Assembly (NCBI GenBank): GCA_032358255.1
Contig: JAULBX010028980.1
Location: 1 to 24,817 of the forward strand
DNA: 24,817 bases
Direction of reading: 5' to 3'
Source: Heterotrichella gracilis
Taxonomy: Eukaryota; Sar; Xanthophyceae; Tribonematales; Xanthonemataceae
A program made the position numbers and the translations under genes. The notes under the pieces were generated by a model that was not told the origin of the DNA, ran no database searches, and saw only the letters and a program-made list of their open reading frames with translations. Below, piece after piece: positions 1 through 9,842 of this stretch (positions are counted from its first letter, which is position 1; each line of letters starts with the position of its first letter).

Positions 1-77
1 CCTCCATTTGGCGTGCCAGGCCCTTCGGCTGCAACTGTAACGTGGACACCTTCAAAAAAAAAAAAAAAAAAAAAAAA
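1..77 (+). mobile_element. 3' end of a poly(A)-tailed retroposon, truncated by the window edge
   Basis: A TGTAA pentamer at 36-40 is followed by 13 bases and then by an uninterrupted run of 24 A (54-77). Genomic A-runs in this position are what a reverse-transcribed, polyadenylated RNA leaves behind. The 50 bases before the run resemble the sequence before the A-run at 24731-24743: both have a TTGGC / GCC / TGCA / TGTAAC / GG-x-x-CCT order, and the spacing from TGTAA to poly(A) is 13 and 14 bases. I infer one repeated family, either the tail of a non-LTR element or a SINE. Only the tail is in the window, so the element type and any coding part cannot be seen. Confidence 0.55.
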
Positions 78-1419
78 GGTGTTCCGCAGCTCAGGCGGGC
101 TCCTAGCAGTAGAGTACTCGACTTTGCAGTCTGGGCCAGACGCCTGCGGTTGTTCGACAGCGGCTCATAATACCAAGTGCATGCTGGTGCGACATAATAT
201 GACCCAGTCACCGTGAGGAAGCGGAAGTTTGCAAGGCTCAAGCCCCTTGGGGCACATTGTGCACCTTGATACAGTTTGAGAATGCTGGCAACAAGGCTTT
301 ATATACCCTAGTAATGCTTACTCATGTAACGAAGAAACGTGTACACCTCAGGCCCTCATGCGTGGGTTTTGGTGCCGAAGCCTACAGATAATGGGCACAC
401 CACACCAGGGCCTGGCAGCCACCGGCAGCCATGCAGAATGCACACATGTCGGTTTCACTGATCATCGCTTACTGTCACCCAAACTTTCAGTGCATCCGTC
501 ACAAACAAGCAAGGGCTGTGTCATTTGACACCCCTGGTAGGTCCAGAACGTGCGGCACTGCCTATCGTGTAAGTACACTGCTGCAGCAACTGCCTATCAG
601 CCACAACCCAACTCGCACTGAAGTTTGAACCTGGGCAGTAAATAGGTTACAACCAATATTGCTTCGCCAAGATGTACGTTACAACAGTGTTCCAAGCAGG
701 TCGTGTTGAGGTCATTCACTGCCGTTTTGTGGCAAAAGCCCAGCACCAATCTGTCAAGGGCAGGTCACAAAGTTACACTCCCGTAAAATTCCCATTGTAT
801 ACTTTGCAAAATTGGACCCTAGGTTCTATGTCCGACCATCAGGTCACTGTGTCAGACATACAGAAGTTGACACCAGCTCATCAAGAACATGGATGTCGAG
901 CTCCTGGCAGTTGGCCACCATGGGTTACCCTAGCCTATGTGCGTGTACCAACCCAGTACCCCATCCGCCCCCATGGAAGTACATGCAGCCCCACTTGAAA
1001 TGCCTACTCTCATTTAAATGATCACTGGCAGCCCAGGGCATTTACCCTGCAAAATTGATAGAAGAGCAAAAACAAAATTGCAGCGATTATGCTCTCAGGA
1101 TGGTTCAGCGCACTCCTAAATAAGCAACTGCACTGCAATTTTCAAAAAGTGGGAGCACGTCTTGCACGCGTTGATACGATGCATGTCTGTATGGTCCAGC
1201 ACCCGCTGCCAACAGTGCTTTGCCCCTGGAGTACCCTGGCAATGATACAGCAGGTGTATTACCACAGCAGCAAACACCTATATAATTAGATGCACCCTGT
1301 GTTGCAGTTTCACATTTAAATTCAATCCTGATAACCTTCTTGAACTCTAGTCCCAACCTGCCTTTGTCAGGCCCCCACTCCCCCACTCTCCGGGAGGCCT
1401 TTGCTGCAGCAGCCTCAAC
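78..1419. other. Gene-free region; likely 3' flank of the minus-strand Cys-rich gene
   Basis: No open frame here shows conserved motifs, and the short ones have no convincing splice partners. Read on the minus strand, the region lies behind the stop of the Cys-rich gene. TTACA (TGTAA on the minus strand) occurs at 647-651, 679-683 and 773-777, so a 3' UTR of roughly 700-850 bases could end there. That UTR length is an inference. Nothing else was recognised. Confidence 0.4.
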
Positions 1420-1496
1420 CCCGTCCATATGCTCCTTCAGCCATGCTGCCGCATCACGCATTGCAAAAACTTCGTTCTCATCAGCGCTGCACGTAG
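1420..1496 (-). pseudogene. Frameshifted remnant of the last AARE exon
   Basis: On the minus strand this stretch encodes AAWLKEHM, identical to eight residues near the C-terminus of the intact AARE gene at about 9865-9890. The DNA matches over about 28 bases with only a few differences, mostly at third codon positions. Upstream of this block the similarity continues in a different frame (T-x-F-x-Q-x-V against the intact T-E-F-E-Q-W-V), as if about two bases were lost. Similarity fades on both sides within 100 bases. I read this as a decayed, truncated duplicate of the AARE 3' exon. It cannot be a spliced final exon of the adjacent Cys-rich gene in its AARE frame, because the phases do not fit. 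Confidence 0.6.
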
Positions 1497-1497
1497 G

Positions 1498-4400
1498 CTA
1501 CGCCACCACGCATATCATTAGCGCTGGGTTCAAGAAGGACCTTACAAGCTTCTCACCAGGAGCGCACGCAAGGCATCCCTTGGTAGGGTGGCAGCCCTGA
1601 CAGCCCAGGTACAGGGGGCAGCTGTTGCACTGAGTCACTGGATTGCCCTTGCTATCCCAGTCACCAACTTCAAAGAAATTTGGTGCACAGCTGGAGCAGC
1701 CCTTGCCATCTACGCACTTCTGGCAGCCGGTGGGGCAGGGGGCGCAAGTGGTGGGAGTGCCTGGCATCTTGTAGTACCCCTTGGGGCAGCTCTTGCAGCC
1801 CTGTCAAAGCAGGGCTTCAGATAATCAAGGAGCGGTTTGGTGACAAAATGCTAGGAGAAATTGGAGTCGCCAAATATACCCAAAAGTGCCCACGGTATGC
1901 ACACATGGCGGGACACCTGCACTAATTGAGACACTGCCCGGCACTCTGTTCAAGGTCGTTTTTATAAAAAAAAAAAATTCACTGCACAACCCGACAGTTG
2001 CGTTGTAATCACAAGGGAACTGACCAATATGGGAATGGGAATGGCACACCTGCCACCAATGGTATGCGCACACAATCCATTTCACAACAGCAGCGTTGCC
2101 GCAAGTTGCTGGGACATTCGATGGATTTGAATGGTCAGACACGTGTACCTTGATAGCATCGCAGTCGGTGCAGCCCATGTTTGCCACAGTGCACTTAGTG
2201 CAGGCTGGGGGATCACACATGTCGAGGTTGGCAGGGATGTGCACATATCCTGCTGGGCACTTGCTGCAGCCTTTGCCATTCACACACCCACGCGCCGTGC
2301 AGTCTGCCTTAGAGGTAGTTGACACATCAGGGGAGCCGTTGCAGGGCAAGCACAGCGTCTGTGTAGTCTGTGTAGAGTAATTTGGACATGCCCACCTACA
2401 ATTGCATTTGCGCGCAATTTTTTGTTAAAGGGATCATTATGCGTCATCATCACATCCCCAAAAATAATACTCACTCATCTAAACATTCAAGGACAACCTG
2501 GCCATCCTAGGTACAATCAAAGGTAATATCCTGTTTATCAGGACTAAATAATAGGATATTATTTAGTCTCAACAAAAAAATATAAAATATGACCCTCGAC
2601 ATGAGTGTGGGCATATCCTGCAATTCTTGTGACCTTCTAGATATTTTATTCTCGTATACCAGGAGCATGTATTGATGTGCATTCCTGACAAATGTCGCCA
2701 CATATGTTGTTGATCCACTCACGGCACACACACCAGCCAAGGCACTCATGCATACACTAACATAGCAGGGGGACTTCGCCAAGCTAGCACTGGCCTGCAC
2801 TCACTTGTAATATCCTGGCTGGCAGGAGTTGCAGCCAGCCAATTCCGTGCAAGTGATACAACCATCTGTTTTCTGGTAGCCAGATGGGAAGTCCGGCATT
2901 CCTATGATGGTTTTGCATTGGAGACATGATGAGTATTTGCTGTCCTCCTCCACCTGCCATGGCGAAAAAGCGTCCGATGTGTAGTAACCGGCCTGAAGAA
3001 GGAGGGTCAATTTTTGTTACTACTCCTGTACAACTTTGATATACAGATGCCTTTATGTCAATGTGATCGCTCTGTGGGAAACGGTCTACTGATCAATTCA
3101 GCTGATCCAACTCCAGTTGCTACACGAAAATGTCAACGCAATGGGACAGCACACTAAATGTTTTGGACCCTGTTGACAGGGCATGGTTTGCTACCACTGG
3201 TTTAAACCACTGAATGATAAATCCTTTTACTTGCAGATTACATATCAGGTGACGGCACATCCACTGGGCTGGAGACAGCATGCACTTCCTTGCCTGCCTA
3301 CCTTGCACTTCAGGCACCCCTTGTTTGCCACACAGGCACCGGCACAGCCCGGTGGGCACTGCACGCACACGTTCATGCTGCCCTTGTAGTACGGCTCCTG
3401 CACATGCACATGCTAGTCAGGCTCAAGATCGGGTTCAGGTCACGTCATTACTTTGGCAGACAGCCAAGGTGGGTATAAAAACCCCACATACTTATCAATT
3501 AAGTATGGTAAAGGAGATAGTGAACAGAAGGGTATTGCCTTTCTCTTTGCTAGCTCTAAGATTTCTTTCTCAACCACTGGCTGAACGCGCCTGGTAAAGG
3601 ACAGGCTACGTACATATTTATTATCCATGTATTTAGCAGATCAGTGCTTTCACAAGGGCATCAATCCCCTGCGGTACATGCACTACGGCACAACAGCATT
3701 TAAACTACTACTTCAACCATCCACAAGAGGTCATGCCTATTGCGGGTTCTGGTGAAGCAATGTGGTAAACAGGAAGCTTGCCTTTCTATAGTAGTTCCAA
3801 ACTACAGGGCCTGCATGGCTTGTCTTCCAGTGGATGCATGCAATCGCAGGCATGGCCTTCAACGTTGCGCGCGCACCTTCTTTGCAAAGTAGCCCCCCTT
3901 GCATGCCGTGCACCCCTTGACATCTGACTTGGCACAATTGAGACTGGAGACGAGGATGCACTGCACGGGTTCATTGTAATATGCGGGGTCAAGGCTTTGG
4001 TAGATGTACCCTGACTTGCAAGCTGTGCACCCCTTGTTGTCCACACACTTTGCGCAATTTGACGAGCACTTTTGCATGTTGACAATTGACATGCCATCTT
4101 TCATCTTGTAGTACCCCTTGGGTGACGGCAAGGTGCAGCCAACACCCTCATTGCAGGCGGAGCAGCCAGTCCCAAACTGCACAGCACACAGCGGCGGGTA
4201 GGTGCCAGTAACACTGATGTATTTGCTAGGCTGTTGCATTTCCAATGCAAGTGCCAATCTAATGTCGTATATACATGTGCAAAACAAACAGGTGTTGTGG
4301 TATTGTGTGCTATCACATGGCTATGCCGGATCAACCTGTCTGCTTGCCCACCATTTACCCACACTCACCGATTCACTGCAGCTGGTGCAGGAGCGTGCAG

Positions 4401-7400
4401 TCATGTAGGAGCCCTTGGGACAGGTGAGACAGCCCTGGGAGTTGCATGTTGCGCAGCCCTGAGTCAGACAGCTCACGCACATCCGTTGTGAGCTGCTTTG
4501 GTATTCATCCATATATGCAAGGGGTGGATGGTAGTCGGTCAACATGTTACCCGCCTTGCATTTGGTGCAGCCAATTTCTGGCTTGGCAATCGCACACAGG
4601 CTGTTGCTGAATTGCGCACATATCTTCAAGCCAGCCAGTGAGGGGTAGTTGTCATTAGTCTTTATGGCAGTAGCTGAAAAAGAGTTGGCTGCAGAGATAT
4701 TGGCAAATGACAAGTCAACTAAACTGCACCTATAATGCTCAAGTGAGTGCTCTGTTGTTGGACCTAGCAATTGCGTAATTAGTTGAGAGGCATTCCAGCT
4801 TGGCAAGCAATCACACGAGCAGCAGGTGGCAATGCTTTACAGTACCAAATTTAGAATATAAAATGATGTGACAAGCTTGATGAGCTCAAATTACCATTGT
4901 GAATGATCATGATTGATGACACGCTGTGATGGATGCATCTTCCATGTTATAGCTGCTAATGATTACTGTATATGGATGGGAACGATTGGTTTGACAGACT
5001 GTGTGATGAACATGGATTGCCCATTGGACAGTTGTTGAGTGGATACTGCTGCCAGAATCGGGCCACAAAGTAACAGTCACCATATACTTCCCTGTCTGAG
5101 GACATTCCTTCCCATGCTGAGAGCACTTATTTCTTACCTGGGCAACTGCCTGTGCAGCCTGTTTTGCCATTGCACTCCTTGCACCCCAACACCTCCTGGC
5201 AGCTGCGGCACACCTTGGACCCTAGGGTATTGTTCAGGTCTGGCAGCAGCAGGAAGTTCTTGGGGCAGGAGGTGCACCCCTTGGCAGAGTTGCAACCGGT
5301 GGCACACCTGTGGCAACCACACATAACACGGTAACTGGGGAACCACATGCGTACAACGTCACGTGTTAGCTTGGTTGGCATCGCCGCTTGATCTTCGAGT
5401 GAGATGGTGCAGTTAGTGCAACCCATGCAAGATGCTTCTACAGGTGCACACTATTTTGAGCCACCTTAAGCTGTCAGCGGCAAAACAATTTGCCAATGAC
5501 AGCTGCCCAAACAGTGCCGTTTACCTGCCATAAGTTGCGCAGCTCCTGCATTGTTTGTTGGCCAGGTTGAGCGGCAGGCCGTACTGTGTATCTCCCGGGA
5601 AGGCAAGGTTGGCCAGTGGCTGGTACAACATGTAGCCCTGGGTGCACTCCATACATGCTCCGCTGGGAGCAAACCGCCTGCACAGCAACATTGCCCATCC
5701 AAAATTTGATGTAATTGGCCCCAGCAGAACAATTACAAATCCCATCAGCAATAGTATAGAAGTCCCCAGACTCTAATGATCAGGATCTAGAGAAGTGTTG
5801 CTGCTACTGCTCTGCCGCTGTAGTGCTGTACAATTTGTTGGTGATTTATTTAAAGTTTTGAATACGGTACATGCACCAGGTTGTGGTTCTGCGGTTGCTG
5901 TATAAAGGTATCTCACAAATCAGACTCACTTGCAGCTTGCCTTGGATGAGCTAGGCGTGGCGACGCAAGTGCGGGTAGAGATGGGCATCTGGGGGTCTGG
6001 GCTGAACCCTAGGTACTTGCCAGCAGGGCAGGAGGTGCAGCCCACCGTGTCGTTGCAAGCAGTAGCACTGCAGCCCAGCTTGGAGCAGGGCACGCACGAA
6101 TATCCTGTGCATGCACCAAGTCAAGATGATGCAAGACAGCACATACCCTCCCCCACAATGGTCATCCCTCACGATATGACATTTGTCAAGCATGGTCACC
6201 ATTACGCTAGCTCTGATCATTATACCTAAGTGCAGCTGCAGCCTGTGTCAATTCTGCATCTGGAGTAAGCCAGCACTGTACCATAAATGGCAGTCGCCGC
6301 TACTGTTTCATCCACTTCTTGGCCACTCTGTGCATGGGTCATTCATGCAAGGCCACAGTGCACTCTCCCATGCAATGTATCGGCATGGCGTTTGTGCGAC
6401 ATTCTCTCATAGAATGCTTCTACCGCCCGATACCTGTTGAGTAAGCGGTGAAGACTTCCAAGGAATTAGCGTTGTAGTAGTATGCTTCAAGGTTCCGGGA
6501 TGCGCCTGCAACAGGGAATATAAAAAAACAGCATTTACACCAAGGATGGAGGGTGGTTCTGCACAACGGGGTCACACAAAATGGAATGCGAGGCAGTTCC
6601 CTGTCAGATTGCACAAGCAAGGAATTTGTCAGAGGCAAATATAATAAGTATATTACTACTTTCCAAGCATTTGTCTGGAGATACTGTTAAAAAGGTAAAT
6701 GAATGTGCATTAAGTTACTGGCATGATACCTTTTCAAAACCATTAGCAACCAAGCTGGTAGGCAAGCTAACCAAAACACACGTTGCGGCAGGCTACTGCT
6801 GTTGGCAAGGGAGTAATGCTTCACCAACACTCATAAAGTTACACTCTTTAAATACTCACCTGCAGGGCACGTCGCACACCCCAGGAAATCAATCGCTGTG
6901 GCGCACCCAAGAGCTTTGGGCGACACACAGCGCTGCACCGGTAAGTTCACTTCACTTGGACCTGGGTCATGCATCACACCAAAGTCGGCAACAACAAGTT
7001 GCTGCATGAGGATGTCGCCACCTGCGCACCGGCTGCAGCCAATACCTGCACCAGCAGCGGAGGAATGTTAACGATAACACAATGCACCCTCAAAATTCTC
7101 ACATTAGTGGCCAAAGAGTTTTGACAGCACCTCACCAGGGCAGAGGTGAGATCGAGGGTCTCAAGTCTATGGGAACATGAGCTTTCTCATGAGTGTGGCA
7201 CAGGCTGGGTACAAGTAAAAATATTGTTTTTGCAATACTTACAACTGGCTCCACCCGGGTTCCTGTATTTCCAGTTTAGTCTGGAGAAACAAATTACCTG
7301 ATCCTTTTTTATCAGCAGAAGAACAGTTAGAATGTGACTCACAAGCAGAAAAAAGGACATTAACCAGGCAACATTTGCTGCAACCCCAGGAAATGGCTAT

Positions 7401-8757
7401 AAATGCTTTGACCCCCGTTTTTATTGTTCAAGGGTATCGCTTTTCCATCGGTGGCCTGGGTACCTAGGCAGGGTTTTGGGAGCGGACCTGGCACACAGGC
7501 GCCACTGGGGCACCTCAGGTCTTTGCTGCAGCTGAAGCACTTTGACCACATATCAGCAGAATTATTTATGATGCCGATCAGTGTGTACCCAGACTTACAC
7601 CTGTGCGTATGGAGGATGTGCTCTGTATTAAGAAGGGCGGCAATGGTTCAGGACACACAGCAAGTCAGGGGTGTGCATGTGGCCATGCCTAAACGCTTAT
7701 TGCTTGGGGGTGAAGCTGCCCCGGAATGGGTGCATGCCCCAATGTCAATCACACCAGTTTGAAATAATCCATAGATGATCCCTGGATTGAAGGTTGATTT
7801 TGGCCATTGCTGGCGCAAGAGTGTGTTAGATGCAATAGCAAAACAAGCTTCCTGCGGACATGTATAGATTTATCAGGTTTCAGTGCATGTCTAGCAAGCC
7901 CCATGATGGGTGCAAACAAGCCTCAAACTCTGACTCAGGGAAAGGCATACTTGCTGCATGTTTCGCCGTATGTGCACTGTGCACAGCCATCTCCTCCAGC
8001 TTTGCAGGTGGCCGTAGCAGCAAGCACCCGCCGTCCTGCATCAAGCCCCTCTCCAGCGCCCAGACGAGGGTGGCACATGGTCAGGAGAAGGAGCAAGGAA
8101 CCTGGGCGCACATCCCCGAGCCACAGGGTCAAATGGTGAATGGGGTACAAACCACGCGATGAAAAACTTTGCAATTGGAAATATGTTCAAATCAGGAAGG
8201 TTTCTTGCAGGGTTGGCACCATGAACACCATAGACATGACACACAAGAAACTGTGCAATATTGTAAAGATTTTGCCTCCAAAGAAAGCCACGGCTGCACC
8301 AATACCATTCAACTTCAGGTATCAGAGGTTAAAGGTAAACTTAAATGGAACCATATATGCTGCTGCAGACGCCGAGCACAGTTGGCAGTTAGCAGCTGCA
8401 AACAAAGGCCACGTGTACGTGCCTAGTGCCTTTCCATCCTGGACCAGTAGAGTCTATTTTCGTCTAGTCCGCCAGTTGCGACCACAATATTCTACCAAGT
8501 TCACCTGGCTAATGCCATCTGGTATCAAGTTGCACGGTTTCCCTTTAGTTACTTCAGTGAACAATATTGACTACACGGCTATGGACTTCAGTGGACAATA
8601 TTGATATTAATGATTGCCTTCCAGAACAGTGCAGCACAACCCCTCGCGTTATGCTAGATGAAGCAATGCATGCCTAAGAGTGGCAGTCTGCATGGGCGAC
8701 TAGTCCCACACCTGCTGCTGCCAGTGCTGTAGGGCTACGCCTCCAACCAGCTGTCAT
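1498..8757 (-). CDS. Large secreted cysteine-rich repeat protein (14 exons, about 860 aa)
   Basis: Exons on the minus strand: 8757-8712, 8101-7951, 7600-7464, 7045-6860, 6505-6434, 6104-5930, 5677-5525, 5307-5138, 4673-4369, 4230-3877, 3397-3302, 2992-2805, 2395-2149 and 1800-1498 (stop). All thirteen introns are GT-AG and every join keeps frame. The protein begins MTAGWRRSPTALAAAG and runs, across the first splice, into GSLLLLLT: a basic n-region and hydrophobic core that make a good signal peptide. The rest is about 100 cysteines in modules of the form CxxC-x(4-8)-GCxxC-x(4)-GCxxCxxGYY, with 20-35-residue Cys-poor loops between them. This resembles furin-like/growth-factor-receptor Cys-rich repeats and protist surface proteins such as Giardia VSPs; no orthologue was recognised. 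Exon 10 lacks one expected Cys (GCTLPSPKGYY). No kinase, lectin or clear membrane span follows the repeats; the C-terminus (LNPALMICVVA) is only weakly hydrophobic. Uncertain points: exon 1; the acceptor of exon 9 (4688 also fits); and the 3' end, since a donor at 1556 could splice to 1482 and give a different short tail. Confidence 0.75.
2525..2568. repeat. Nested perfect inverted repeats in intron 12 of the Cys-rich gene
   Basis: GACTAAATAATA (2542-2553) and its exact complement (2557-2568) are separated by the three bases GGA. A second pair, AATATCCT (2525-2532) and AGGATATT (2553-2560), overlaps it, and TCCTG/CAGGA (2529-2543) forms a third, smaller stem. The three stems exclude one another, so the RNA or DNA could switch between hairpins. 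The surroundings (2520-2600) are far richer in A+T than the exons. It may be a MITE end or a folded-back insertion; no flanking target duplication was identified. Confidence 0.7.
8551..8604. repeat. 20-bp direct repeat, 34-bp period, intron 1 of the Cys-rich gene
   Basis: ACTTCAGTGAACAATATTGA at 8551-8570 recurs at 8585-8604 with one change (A to G at the tenth base). The intron (8102-8711) is otherwise unremarkable. The repeat may be a footprint of an excised insertion or a simple slippage product. Confidence 0.6.
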
Positions 8758-8975
8758 CGTGAGTGCCTGCTTCCTCCAAGTCATGAAATAATGGTTTTTA
8801 GCTTGTATTGGTTATAGTAAATCAAGCGCACTTAGTTGCCTTGAACCTGCAGCAAGAAGCCACTTTTTGGCAGGTGTGCATCTACTGGCCATTGCAAGTG
8901 CATCTACTGGCCATTGCAAGTGCAAGTGCAGTGGCCATGGCCCAATTGGCCAACTGGCCACCCAATTGGCCAACG
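8758..8975 (-). promoter_or_regulatory. Probable promoter of the Cys-rich gene with two tandem repeats
   Basis: This lies immediately upstream of the proposed start codon (8757-8755). A 22-bp unit containing CTACTGGCCATTGCAAG is repeated exactly at 8879-8900 and 8901-8922. A 20-bp unit beginning CCCAATTGGCCAAC occupies 8941-8960 and begins again at 8961-8974. The second unit contains the palindromes CCAATTGG and TTGGCCAA, so it offers CCAAT boxes on both strands, the classical NF-Y site. Promoter function is inferred from position and repeats; no clear TATA box was found. Confidence 0.4.
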
Positions 8976-9783
8976 TTACTGACGCCTGCTTACCGGCTCC
9001 AACTCGTACGTGCCGTGCGAACTGGCCGAATTTGAAGCTTAGAGGACCGAGGTTAAAGTTTTATGGACTTATCCAGTGGCTGCGAAGACCCCGCGCCCGT
9101 GCTTATAATTATGCTCCTTTTCAACTGGCGCCAACAACATCAGTGCACTTTTGACTCCCTAAACCAACCTGTCGTTTATCGTGGTGAAAGGGTCTAGAAA
9201 AAGCCGTTTGAAAGATCAGCTTCATATGTTCAACAATAAGCAACTGGAAGAACCGGTGCCCATCGTAGTGAAGCTCGTCGTCAACCTATGCTACGTCGTA
9301 CTGACACGGCAACACCGTATCCGGGAGATCAGATACGGTATCGCGGTCAATCGCATGCACCAGGTTTGCAAACAACTTACCTACGCAACGTATTGAAATC
9401 GTCTACTGGGCAGTACAGACGGCGTGCACAGGGTGCTGCACGGCGTGTGACATAGTTTGCAGCCGGTTAGACCACATGCAACCGCATGCGCACTGTTCAA
9501 GGTCATGTCAACGTGGAGTTCCCAACTTAGTCCCTCTTCATAGTTTTAACTTCCTTGTCAACAGTATCGGCAGTCCATATGGCGCACATGTATCTACCAA
9601 AGTTGCTGCGTGGCAGCGTACCACTTGCAGCCACTTTCAGTAATCCTTCAGACATGGTGTTTTGAAACTACAAAGAAAGTGCACTCTGCTTGCTTTTGCT
9701 TGCTTGCTTTGCCAACAAATAGTTAAGCAACTGCATTCCAGCAGATGATAACAGTTGGTCACGATCCCAATTTGCATGAAATA
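8976..9783. other. Intergenic stretch without recognisable genes
   Basis: No frame here has conserved motifs or good splice partners. It lies between the start of the Cys-rich gene and the end of AARE, both on the minus strand, and should contain the AARE 3' UTR. No TGTAA on the minus strand (TTACA as written) was found between 8976 and 9842, so the AARE polyadenylation signal is either a variant or further away. Confidence 0.4.
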
Positions 9784-9842
9784 TCCCCCCCTTCCACCCC
9801 ACACCCCCCCCACTTCCCACCCCTCGAGGACCCCCCCCCCTC
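9784..9842 (-). other. G-run cluster (possible G-quadruplex) directly behind the AARE stop codon
   Basis: On the minus strand six G-tracts of three to ten bases follow within 59 bases, with short spacers. The longest is next to the TAG stop at 9845-9843. Four or more runs of at least three G with loops under about 10 bases is the usual quadruplex pattern, and this block would be in the AARE transcript as the start of its 3' UTR. Confidence 0.5.

Noticed and set aside
431..1289. Short plus-strand frames left of the Cys-rich gene
   Set aside because: No motif, start context or splice structure supports them.
1340..1482. AARE-like segment as a final coding exon of the Cys-rich gene
   Set aside because: An acceptor exists at 1483, but the usable donors (1556 and 1546) join in a frame that meets TGA, not in the AAWLKEHM frame.
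8140..8604. 154-codon plus-strand open frame
   Set aside because: It lies opposite intron 1 of the Cys-rich gene, has no recognisable motif, and its end is part of a direct repeat. It is probably chance.
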